A DNA stretch of 41,085 nucleotides. Source: Bacteroidota bacterium. GTDB lineage: Bacteria > Bacteroidota > Ignavibacteria > Ignavibacteriales > Ignavibacteriaceae. The translations under genes were made by a program, and so were the position numbers. This document shows positions 33,513 to 41,085 of this stretch, piece after piece (position 1 is the stretch's first letter; the number at the start of each line of letters is the position of its first letter). The notes beneath the pieces are model-generated. The model had not been told where the DNA came from and did not search any database. It was given only the letters and a program-made list of their open reading frames with translations. The stretch lies in NCBI GenBank assembly GCA_022708025.1, contig JAKIZM010000028.1, forward strand, positions 1 through 41,085, given 5' to 3'.

Positions 33513-33633
33513 TGTTTATCAGGCTTTGCGGGTTATCAAAATATTTATATCAGTTCTTTTCTTTTCAGATAAAATATATTTATTTTCGCTTTGTAATTTA
33601 ACTTCATTCATAAACTAAAAGAGAGGGCTATTT

Positions 33634-33918
33634 ATGGCTGCAAAACCAATGACCAAGGGCCAGATTCTTGACCACCTGGCAAAGAAGACCGGTGTTACAA
33701 AAAAATTAGCTGGTCAATTTTTAGATGAGCTCGTAGCTTTATCATATAAAGAAGCTAAGAAGGCATTTACAATACCTGGATTAGGTAAATTAGTTGTTGT
33801 AAACAGAAAGAAAAGAATGGGAAGAAACCCCGCTACCGGTGAAACAATGGTTATTCCCGCAAAGAAAGTATTAAAATTCAGAATAGCTAAAGCAGCAAAA
33901 GATGCAGCTCTAAAATAA
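33634..33918 (+). CDS. HU/IHF-family DNA-binding protein
   Basis: The 94-residue protein starts with AAKPMTKGQILDHLAKKTG and contains GLGKLVVVNRKKRMGRNPATGE, where the basic arm and the RNP motif (GRNPATGE) bind the DNA minor groove. It is a small basic nucleoid protein that bends DNA, acting as a dimer. Lys-rich ends are typical. AAAGAGAGG precedes the ATG. It is a stand-alone unit with a strong terminator at 33937-33976. Which paralogue this is (HU or IHF-like) cannot be told. Confidence 0.93.
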   Translation: MAAKPMTKGQILDHLAKKTGVTKKLAGQFLDELVALSYKEAKKAFTIPGLGKLVVVNRKKRMGRNPATGETMVIPAKKVLKFRIAKAAKDAALK

Positions 33919-33936
33919 AATTACTTAAATTTGTTT

Positions 33937-33976
33937 AAAGCGAAGTACAAGCAATTGTTCTTCGCTTTTTTTGTTT
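33937..33976 (+). terminator. Rho-independent terminator after the HU-family gene
   Basis: AAAGCGAAGTACAA (33937-33950) pairs with TTGTTCTTCGCTTT (33955-33968) with one mismatch and a GCAA loop, then a T-rich tail. Confidence 0.9.
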
Positions 33977-33988
33977 TAAGAGGTATGA

Positions 33989-34402
33989 ATGGATGAAATA
34001 ATTTATTCAATTGAAAAATCACTTGAGCCTGCTGAATTTATTGAGGTGCTTAAAAACAGCGGACTCGATAAACGGAGACCAGTTAATGATGAGCCAAGAA
34101 TAATAGCAATGTGCAACAATGCATCATTGATAGTAACAGCACGATTAAACGGAAAATTAATCGGTGTTGCAAGATCAATTACTGACTTTGTTTATTGTAC
34201 ATATCTTTCAGATCTGGCTGTTGATCTTAAATACCAGAAAACCGGAATTGGAAAAAAACTTATAGAAGAGACAAAAAAGGCAGCTCTGCAGGCAAAACTT
34301 ATTTTACTTTCTGCACCTGATGCAGTTGAATTCTATCCTAAAATCGGGATGAAAAAACATAATCATTGTTATTATATAGATGATATAAACGAACTAAAAT
34401 AG
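33989..34402 (+). CDS. GNAT-family N-acetyltransferase
   Basis: The 137-residue protein shows the GNAT acetyl-CoA binding motif in LAVDLKYQKTGIGKKLIEET (Q/R-x-x-G-x-G/A), preceded by the beta-strand LIGVARSITDF and followed by the C-terminal EFYPKIGMKKHNHCYY. The acceptor cannot be told. It begins just 12 bp after the HU-gene terminator, with AAGAGGT ahead of the ATG. Closest visible resemblance is to small stand-alone GNAT enzymes. Confidence 0.88.
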   Translation: MDEIIYSIEKSLEPAEFIEVLKNSGLDKRRPVNDEPRIIAMCNNASLIVTARLNGKLIGVARSITDFVYCTYLSDLAVDLKYQKTGIGKKLIEETKKAALQAKLILLSAPDAVEFYPKIGMKKHNHCYYIDDINELK

Positions 34403-34524
34403 ATTCGCTTTAACTCATCATCTTTTATTCTCTTTTAGTAAATTTAATCAGTCAAAATCTTTTTAAGTTGTAACAATCATAATTCCTAAAAAAAAACAAC
34501 AGAATAATTATTCCGGATAAATAT

Positions 34525-36906
34525 ATGCTCAGAAGAATTTTTATAATATCAGTTCTTATCAGTTCAATAAATTATGCTCAGAAAATTTATGATTTAATTC
34601 AACCGTTAAACTTATTACAAGAAGGAAAAACTACAGTTCTCCTAAGTGATATTTTTTATTCAGATAGCTATGATGTTGAGTTTTCTTCCGGTAAAAACGT
34701 TAATGTTGAATATAATGTCTCATCGAATGAAGTTTCATTTATACCAAAAGATAATTTTTCAGGAATAGAATTAATTTCATTTAAACTTAATGGGGAAAAA
34801 TATCAGTTACCTGTAAAGCTGATTAGAACAAAAAAATATCTTTTCACTTACAAACCCGAATCCGGAGAAAAACAGGTTAACCTGTTTGGTCAATTCAATA
34901 GCTGGGATCGCCAGAGCTTACCAATGAAAGATCTTGACGGTGATGGAACGCTTGAAGTTGAAATCCCGCTTGATCCCGGCAGATACGAATACAAATTTTT
35001 TATCGATGGAAAAGAAGTTGTTGATCCGGCTAATCCGGTTAAAGTATCAAATGGAATGGGTGATTTTAATTCGGTACGAATAATAGAAGAGCCGATGACT
35101 GACAAAATGTTCCTTCACATTATCGGAACAGAAAATAAGGACAATGAGATTATTTTAAAATTTTATTTTGAAAATATAGATAGAAGTAATTTTGTTGATG
35201 AAAAAAGTCTGATCGCTCTTTTTGATAATAAATTATTTCCCGAAGAATTGATAAAACTAAAAGGGAGAGAAATCAGCCTTATATTAAAAGGGAAAATGCT
35301 TTCAGGAAATCATTACGTACGGCTTGCTGTTAACAGAATGGGAAAACACAGTAATATTCAAACTGTTCAGCTACACAACGGAATTATTGCTGGTAATTCT
35401 GATTTTCATACATTGAATGATAATATAATTTACAATTTGATGATTGACCGGTTTTGTAACGGCGATACATCCAATGATTCGCCAATTATTCATGATTCTC
35501 TTTTCATTCAGGCAAATTATCAGGGTGGTGATCTGCAGGGATTAATCAACAAACTACAAGAAGGATATTTTGATCAGCTTGGAATTAATGCATTCTGGCT
35601 TTCGCCCATTGTTGATAACACTAACAACGCTTACAGAGAATATCCGGCACCTCATCGCTGGTACACAGGCTACCACGGCTACTGGCCTGTTTCTTCAACA
35701 AAAGTTGAAGAGCATTTTGGTAATATGAATCTCGTAAAAAAATTTGTTGAACTCGCACATCAGAAAAAATCAAGCGTGTTTCTGGATTATGTAGCTCATC
35801 ATGTTCACAAAGAGCATTGGATGTGGAAAGATCACCGCGACTGGTTTGGTAATTACAATCTGCCCAACGGAAGATTAAATTTGCGATTATGGGATGAATA
35901 CAGATTAACTACCTGGTTTGAACCATATATGCCTTCATTTAATTATGTTGACTCTTTTGAAGCACTTGAGTTTATGACTGATAATGCAGTATGGTGGTTA
36001 AAAGTTACAGGTGCAGATGGATTTCGTCACGATGCAGTAAAACATGTTCCGAATGAATATTGGAGACTATTAACATCAAAACTTAAAAGAGAAATATCTG
36101 TTCCTGAAAAAAAAGAAATTTATCAAATCGGTGAAACATTCGGCGGAATTGATCTGATCGCATCTTATGTAAATAACGGACAGTTAAACGGACAATTTAA
36201 TTTTAATCTTTATGATGTTGCTATTCCGACTTTTCTGGATGAGAATGCTTCTTTCAAATTGCTCGATTATCAAATGCAAAAATCTTTTCAGGTTTTTGGA
36301 TATAATAATCTGATGGGCAATATAATGGATAGCCACGATAAGATACGTTATATGGCATATGCCGATGGTGATCTTGCAATAAACGATGGACGTGCGATAG
36401 AAATCGGATGGACAAATCCCCCGCAAGTTGATAATCCTGAAAGTTATGATAAACTAAAATTACATTTGGCTTATTTACTTACAATTCCGGGAATACCGAT
36501 TATTTATTACGGAGATGAAATCGGAATGACAGGAGCGGCTGATCCTGACAACAGAAGAATGATGAGATTTGATAATGAACTGAATGAATATGAAAAACAA
36601 ACTTTAAAAGATGTAAGCAAACTGATCCATATAAGGAAAGAACATTCTGCTCTCAGATACGGAGATTTTTTAACATTGCAGGCAGATGAAAACATTTATG
36701 CATACTTACGATCTGATATGAATGAAAGAATTCTAACTGTTGTTAATAAAAACTCTAAAGAACAAAAAGTTAATTATGATTTACCTGCAATGTATAAATT
36801 AATGATAGCTAAAGATCTTATTACCGGAAAGGAATTTGAAATAAAGAATAATAAACTTTCATTAAACATCCCCGGAATTAAATCTCTGATCTTATTATTG
36901 GAATAA
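34525..36906 (+). CDS. Secreted alpha-amylase-family (GH13) glycoside hydrolase with CBM48-like module
   Basis: The 793-residue protein has a signal peptide (LRRIFIISVLISSINYAQ), then a glycogen-binding-like (CBM48/AMPK-beta) module near residues 108-175 (VNLFGQFNSWDRQSLPM, YEYKFFIDGKEVVDP). The GH13 catalytic barrel follows with nucleophile D503 (GADGFRHDAVKH), acid/base E537 (QIGETFGG) and transition-state stabiliser D605 (IMDSHD). LTIPGIPIIYYGDEIGM is typical of the cyclomaltodextrinase/neopullulanase side of the family. It probably cleaves alpha-1,4 glucans in the periplasm or on the surface. It heads a three-gene operon; the next gene is 13 bp downstream. Confidence 0.92.
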   Translation: MLRRIFIISVLISSINYAQKIYDLIQPLNLLQEGKTTVLLSDIFYSDSYDVEFSSGKNVNVEYNVSSNEVSFIPKDNFSGIELISFKLNGEKYQLPVKLIRTKKYLFTYKPESGEKQVNLFGQFNSWDRQSLPMKDLDGDGTLEVEIPLDPGRYEYKFFIDGKEVVDPANPVKVSNGMGDFNSVRIIEEPMTDKMFLHIIGTENKDNEIILKFYFENIDRSNFVDEKSLIALFDNKLFPEELIKLKGREISLILKGKMLSGNHYVRLAVNRMGKHSNIQTVQLHNGIIAGNSDFHTLNDNIIYNLMIDRFCNGDTSNDSPIIHDSLFIQANYQGGDLQGLINKLQEGYFDQLGINAFWLSPIVDNTNNAYREYPAPHRWYTGYHGYWPVSSTKVEEHFGNMNLVKKFVELAHQKKSSVFLDYVAHHVHKEHWMWKDHRDWFGNYNLPNGRLNLRLWDEYRLTTWFEPYMPSFNYVDSFEALEFMTDNAVWWLKVTGADGFRHDAVKHVPNEYWRLLTSKLKREISVPEKKEIYQIGETFGGIDLIASYVNNGQLNGQFNFNLYDVAIPTFLDENASFKLLDYQMQKSFQVFGYNNLMGNIMDSHDKIRYMAYADGDLAINDGRAIEIGWTNPPQVDNPESYDKLKLHLAYLLTIPGIPIIYYGDEIGMTGAADPDNRRMMRFDNELNEYEKQTLKDVSKLIHIRKEHSALRYGDFLTLQADENIYAYLRSDMNERILTVVNKNSKEQKVNYDLPAMYKLMIAKDLITGKEFEIKNNKLSLNIPGIKSLILLLE

Positions 36907-36919
36907 TTAAGGAAATAAA

Positions 36920-38248
36920 ATGAATAAAATATTCTCAATATTACTTATAGCAACATTTTTTATTTCTTGCAGCGAACGCAAAGAACCATTAATTCAAAGT
37001 GACTTAGAGTTAAAAATGAATTCAATTGCAGAAGATTATGTAAAGCTCGTTCTTAACATCGGGCAGTATGATGCAAACTTTGTTGATGCTTATTATGGAC
37101 CCGAAGAATGGCGCTCAGGTTTAAAAACAGATTTACAATTTGATTCAACAGCATATAATAAATTATCATCCGAAACAGATGAATTGCTGAATCAGCTTGA
37201 GTCTTTATCTGATTATAAAGCAACCGAACTGGAAACACTTCGTTTCAGATATCTTTACAAACAATTGCTCGCCTGCAAAACATATATAAATATGTTAAAC
37301 GGCATTGTGCTTCCTTTTGATATGGAAACAAAAGCACTTTATGATGCTGAAGCACCTGTTCATAATGATGAATATTTCCAGGATGCTATCACAGAGCTTG
37401 ATAAAATTCTGCCCGGCAAAGGTGATGTTGCAAAGCGATTAAATGATTTTAAAATGAAATTTGTTATTCCTGCTGATAAGCTTAAAGAAGTTTTTGATGC
37501 CGCTATTAAAGAATGCAGAATGAGGACTCTGAATTTTATAAAATTACCTGAGAAAGAATCTTTCAAAGTAGAATATGTAAAAGATAAACCGTGGGGTGCA
37601 TACAATTGGTATAAAGGAAATTATTTTAGTTTGATCGAAGTAAATACTGATCTGCCAGTTTTTATTGATCGCGCTGTTGATCTTGCCGCACACGAAGGTT
37701 ATCCCGGACATCATGTTTATAACACCTTACTTGAGCAAAATCTTTCAAACGGAAGAAATTGGACTGAGTTTAAAGTTTATGCATTATTTTCTCCGCAATC
37801 ATTAATTGCTGAAGGAACAGCCAATTACGGTATTGCAATGGCTTTTCCGGGAAATGAAAGAATCAAGTTCGAAAAAGAAATCCTGTTTCCGATTGCAGGA
37901 ATAAATCCTGATGATGCTGATCTTTATTATAAAGTAATCGATCTGCAAAAAAGTTTTTCTTATGCCGGAAATGAGGCGGCAAGAAATTATCTTGATGAAA
38001 AATGGAATCGTGAACAAACAGTTGAATGGCTTCAGAAAAATTCTCTTAGGACAAAAGAGAGTGCTGATAAGTATGTTTCATTTATTGAAACTTACAGAAG
38101 TTATGTGATTAACTATAATCTGGGATATGATATTGTAAAAAATTACATCGAGAGTAACGGCGGTACAATCGATAATTTAAAAAAACGCTGGGAACTATTT
38201 GAATATTTGCTGTCAACACCGCAAACTCCCGGCGCATTAATTAAATAA
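36920..38248 (+). CDS. DUF885-family lipoprotein, putative metallopeptidase
   Basis: The 442-residue protein has a lipoprotein signal (IATFFISC, C17). The conserved family motif HEGYPGHH lies at H258-H265, with E298 (AEGTANYG) as a further likely metal ligand, the layout expected of the DUF885 group of predicted zinc peptidases. The rest is mostly helical. AAGGAA precedes the ATG by 6 nt. It lies between the GH13 amylase and an AI-2E-type transporter, 13 and 17 bp apart, so all three are probably co-transcribed, though no shared pathway is obvious. The substrate is unknown. Confidence 0.85.
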   Translation: MNKIFSILLIATFFISCSERKEPLIQSDLELKMNSIAEDYVKLVLNIGQYDANFVDAYYGPEEWRSGLKTDLQFDSTAYNKLSSETDELLNQLESLSDYKATELETLRFRYLYKQLLACKTYINMLNGIVLPFDMETKALYDAEAPVHNDEYFQDAITELDKILPGKGDVAKRLNDFKMKFVIPADKLKEVFDAAIKECRMRTLNFIKLPEKESFKVEYVKDKPWGAYNWYKGNYFSLIEVNTDLPVFIDRAVDLAAHEGYPGHHVYNTLLEQNLSNGRNWTEFKVYALFSPQSLIAEGTANYGIAMAFPGNERIKFEKEILFPIAGINPDDADLYYKVIDLQKSFSYAGNEAARNYLDEKWNREQTVEWLQKNSLRTKESADKYVSFIETYRSYVINYNLGYDIVKNYIESNGGTIDNLKKRWELFEYLLSTPQTPGALIK

Positions 38249-38265
38249 AGCTATGTGAATTTACT

Positions 38266-39369
38266 ATGACAGAAAAAGCAAGCTTTGATGGAGTAACTAA
38301 GTTCTTCATCGTTGTAATTGGTTTAGTTGTAATCGGAATTGTATTAAGAGAGCTCAGTCATATTTGTATTCCTCTTTTAATTGCAGTTTTTCTTTTTTTT
38401 GTATTCTCACCCTTTAATAATTGGCTAATCAAAAAAAAGATACCGATGTTTCTGGTTATTCTTCTGGACCTTGCTATTACTTTTGCAGTGCTGTACGGTA
38501 TTGGAAGAGTTGTGGTAGATTCGTTTTTTCAATTTGCTGATGGTCTTCCGGTTTACGGTGATAAATTAAGCAGTCTCATCAGAAGCTCCGCTGTTTCTTT
38601 AGGGATTACAGATACATTCTTCACGCAGTTTTCTTTCGACAATTTAGTAAGATCATTAAACCTGCAAGATATTTTAAGCGGACTGTTCTCATCTACTTTT
38701 TCATTACTCGGCAGTGTGTTATTTGTATTATTCTTTTTTGTTTTTGTTCTTTCAGGAAATAAAACGATCTACAAAGCAATTGAACATAGATATATTTCAA
38801 AGAAAGCTTATTCTGAAAATGCCGACAATATTAGTGAATCAGGAACTCAAAAGGATTTACGTGTGCGCCAGTTGGAAGATACTTTTACAAAAATCACAAA
38901 CCAGATACAAAGATACATAATTACAAAAGTTGGAGTTAATCTTTCTGCAGGTGTTATTACTACAATTGTTTTAAGCCTGATAGGAGTTGACTTCCCTATT
39001 GTTTGGGGACTATTTGTTTTTCTTTTTAATTTTATTCCGACAATCGGCTCTGCTGCTGCACTTGTATTTCCGGTGTTATTCACTCTTGTTCAATTCGATT
39101 CATTCGGAATCGTAATTTTAGTTTTATTACTGATAATAGGAATTCAAACACTCGCATTTAATGTGGCTGAACCAATGATTATGGGAAAAAGATTAGACTT
39201 AAATCCCCTGCTGATTTTACTTTCTGTTTTATTGTGGGGTTATATCTGGGGTATAGTTGGTATGCTGCTTTCTGTACCGCTTACTGCAATAATAAAAATA
39301 ATTATATCAAATTCTGATTCACCTAATATGGAATTTTTTGAACAATTAATGAGTCAGGAAAAAAAATAA
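38266..39369 (+). CDS. AI-2E-family (PF01594) membrane transporter
   Basis: The 367-residue protein has about eight hydrophobic helices: two pairs near the N-terminus (VTKFFIVVIGLVVIGIVL, ICIPLLIAVFLFFVF), one central, and a cluster after residue 220, including VIPT-like NFIPTIGSAAALVFPVL and the glycine-rich WGYIWGIVGMLLSVPLTA. A cytoplasmic loop near residues 175-215 is charged. Members export signalling molecules, ions or small solutes; autoinducer-2 export is established for only a few. Last gene of the GH13-DUF885 operon, convergent with the symporter gene. Confidence 0.9.
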   Translation: MTEKASFDGVTKFFIVVIGLVVIGIVLRELSHICIPLLIAVFLFFVFSPFNNWLIKKKIPMFLVILLDLAITFAVLYGIGRVVVDSFFQFADGLPVYGDKLSSLIRSSAVSLGITDTFFTQFSFDNLVRSLNLQDILSGLFSSTFSLLGSVLFVLFFFVFVLSGNKTIYKAIEHRYISKKAYSENADNISESGTQKDLRVRQLEDTFTKITNQIQRYIITKVGVNLSAGVITTIVLSLIGVDFPIVWGLFVFLFNFIPTIGSAAALVFPVLFTLVQFDSFGIVILVLLLIIGIQTLAFNVAEPMIMGKRLDLNPLLILLSVLLWGYIWGIVGMLLSVPLTAIIKIIISNSDSPNMEFFEQLMSQEKK

Positions 39370-39470
39370 AATAACTGTTAAAAAATATTTTTACTAAAAT
39401 TTATTAATGCAGTCAAAACTCAGAATCTTAAAAATCAGTTGTCATAAAGGACTGAACAAACTTAAAATAA

Positions 39471-40814
39471 TCAATTACCTTCTTCTTCAATATTTCCATC
39501 CCACAGATATTTTTTTGTTTCTTTAACAATTACTCCGCTTAAAAGCAATAACGAAACGAGATTTGGCAGCGCCATCAAAGCATTTGTTACATCGGCAAAT
39601 GTCCACACAATATTTAAAGAAACTACTGAACCGATCATTACAAAAATTACCCAAAGATATCTGTATGGTTTCACAACCTTGTTTCCGAAAAGATATTCCG
39701 CAGCTTTTTCACCATAGTAAGACCAGCCAAGTATTGTTGAAAAAACAAATGTTAGTAATCCAAGAGTCAGAATTATCGGACCAACTACCTGAAAATCACT
39801 AAATGCCTGTTTTGTTAATGCAGCACCTGAAAGACCTTTTAACCATTCGCCTGAGTTTACAATTACTATTCCTGTCATTGCACAAATCACAACGGTATCC
39901 CAGAATGTTCCGGTTGAAGAAACCAATGCTTGTCTTACCGGATTTTTAGTTTGTGCTGCAGCAGCTACAATTGGTGCACTACCCAAGCCTGATTCATTTG
40001 AAAATAATCCGCGAGCAATTCCAAACCTTAATGCCTCTTTCATTCCTGCTCCAAGAAATCCGCCAATAGCTGCTTGTCCTGTAAATGCACTATTAAATAT
40101 CAGCATAATAGTATCAGGAATTCCGTTAATATTCATACCCAGAATTATTAAACAACCAAGCACATAAGTTATCGCCATAAAAGGAACAAGCCTTTCACAA
40201 ACCGTTGCAATAGATTTTATCCCACCGATAATAACAATAGCAGTTAAAGCAGTTAAAATAATTCCTGTTATCCACATCGGTACATTAAAAGTTTCAAATA
40301 CTAATGTTGAAATAGAATTGGACTGCACCATATTTCCGATACCGAAAGCAGTAACAGAAGTAAAAGCAGCAAACAATACAGCAAGCCATTTCATATTTAA
40401 TCCGCGTTCAAGAGCATACATCGGTCCGCCAGCCATTGAGCCGTCAGGCATTGTTACTCTGTATTTAACAGCAAGTAATGCTTCACCGTACTTGGTTGAT
40501 ATACCAAATACACCCGTCAGCCACATCCATAGAACTGCTCCCGGTCCGCCAGCAGCAATAGCAGTCGATACGCCAACAATATTTCCGGTACCGATTGTTG
40601 CAGCAAGTGCAGTAGTTAATGCCCCGAATTGACTAATATCTCCGCTGCCCTCTTTGTTTCTGCCCAAAGAAATTTTTATTGCTTTGCCGATAAATCTTTG
40701 AATCAATTTCAATCTGATCGTTAAAAAAACATGAGTCCCGAAAAGAAGAATAATAAGCGGATAACCCCAAAGAATATCACTGATTTGTGTAAGAACATTT
40801 TCCAAAGCTCCCAT
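39471..40814 (-). CDS. Alanine or glycine:cation symporter (AGCS family)
   Basis: The 447-residue protein has about ten membrane helices and the AGCS signature regions: LAATIGTGNIVGVSTAIAAGGPGAVLWMW, GISTKYGEALLAVKYR, GPMYALERGL, GLFSNESGLGSAPIVAAAAQTKNP. Members import alanine, glycine or a related amino acid with Na+ or H+. The exact substrate is not determined. AAAGGAA lies 5 nt before ATG 40812-40814. It is transcribed alone on the minus strand. Confidence 0.94.
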   Translation of the reverse strand: MGALENVLTQISDILWGYPLIILLFGTHVFLTIRLKLIQRFIGKAIKISLGRNKEGSGDISQFGALTTALAATIGTGNIVGVSTAIAAGGPGAVLWMWLTGVFGISTKYGEALLAVKYRVTMPDGSMAGGPMYALERGLNMKWLAVLFAAFTSVTAFGIGNMVQSNSISTLVFETFNVPMWITGIILTALTAIVIIGGIKSIATVCERLVPFMAITYVLGCLIILGMNINGIPDTIMLIFNSAFTGQAAIGGFLGAGMKEALRFGIARGLFSNESGLGSAPIVAAAAQTKNPVRQALVSSTGTFWDTVVICAMTGIVIVNSGEWLKGLSGAALTKQAFSDFQVVGPIILTLGLLTFVFSTILGWSYYGEKAAEYLFGNKVVKPYRYLWVIFVMIGSVVSLNIVWTFADVTNALMALPNLVSLLLLSGVIVKETKKYLWDGNIEEEGN

Positions 40815-41085
40815 AAAAATTTCCTTTTAAAGATAATTTGAGATAAGAATGATGATTTGACAAAAATTTAGCATGCGAAAAAAAGATAATCCTTATGTTA
40901 TTATTATAAAAATAAGTTTGCTGATTTTTAAAACAAAGTTACCAGAACAATTTTTCCAAAATTCTTAAATCCGAAATAGAAATACAGAAAGGACTATTTA
41001 AATATCAAAAAAAGGGATAAATTAGAGAAAAAAATATTCACCAATTGGGTGAAATAAATTTTCAACAATACTTATTCTTCATATG
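40815..41085. other. Intergenic sequence to window end
   Basis: No gene was found. A/T-rich, containing the symporter leader. A small hairpin, TTCACC (41037-41042) with GGTGAA (41048-41053), lies near the end; no function can be assigned. Confidence 0.5.

Overview
The window looks like a chromosomal segment of an Ignavibacteria-like member of the Bacteroidota/Chlorobiota group. The evidence is low GC content, several secreted proteins ending in type IX secretion (T9SS) sorting domains with the PNPFNP motif, a long-form IspG, a promoter of the Bacteroidota type (TTG / TAnnTTTG), and a mostly housekeeping gene set. Assignment below phylum level is inference. No tRNA, rRNA, IS element, prophage or CRISPR array was seen.

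Layout. (1) 1-5750, minus strand: an operon of three large secreted beta-propeller proteins joined by 4-bp ATGA overlaps. The first-listed one runs off the window start. (2) 5821-9643, minus: dnaG, a 2[4Fe-4S] ferredoxin, a four-helix-bundle (S23/IVP-like) gene and a geranylgeranyl-reductase-family flavoprotein. (3) 9767-18538, plus: ispG with terminator, nif3-like gene, C4 zinc-ribbon gene, RNase P RNA, recJ, yebC, ruvC, a second four-helix-bundle gene and ruvA. (4) 18539-24540, minus: FAH-family hydrolase, an exported amidotransferase-like protein, clpX, a TPR protein and a small outer-membrane barrel. (5) 24963-31398, plus: a von Willebrand A lipoprotein, dxr, a third (damaged) four-helix-bundle gene, rseP and a LytS/LytTR-type two-component pair. 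(6) 31472-33409, minus: a TonB-receptor-like barrel. (7) 33634-39369, plus: an HU-family protein, a GNAT enzyme and an operon of GH13 amylase, DUF885 lipoprotein and AI-2E-type transporter. (8) 39471-40814, minus: an alanine/sodium symporter-family carrier.

The genes form recognisable sets: Holliday-junction processing and repair (ruvC, ruvA, recJ), replication (dnaG), isoprenoid supply (dxr, ispG) with a possible isoprenoid reductase and its electron donor, envelope quality control (rseP, clpX), and extracellular or surface proteins (T9SS cargo, barrels, amylase).

The most unusual signal is a recurring cassette. Three divergent S23/IVP-like four-helix-bundle genes (7074-7457, 17543-17917, about 27420-27797) each sit between two ordinary co-directional genes, in the same direction as them. 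Each is bracketed by short degenerate tandem repeats of period 7 (two loci) or 9 (one locus), and the two sides are inverted copies of one another. The repeat words differ between loci. In all three the upstream array begins at, and appears to supply, the stop codon of the preceding gene (ferredoxin, ruvC, dxr). The layout resembles the hairpin-flanked intervening sequences known in 23S rRNA, here placed in mRNA operons.
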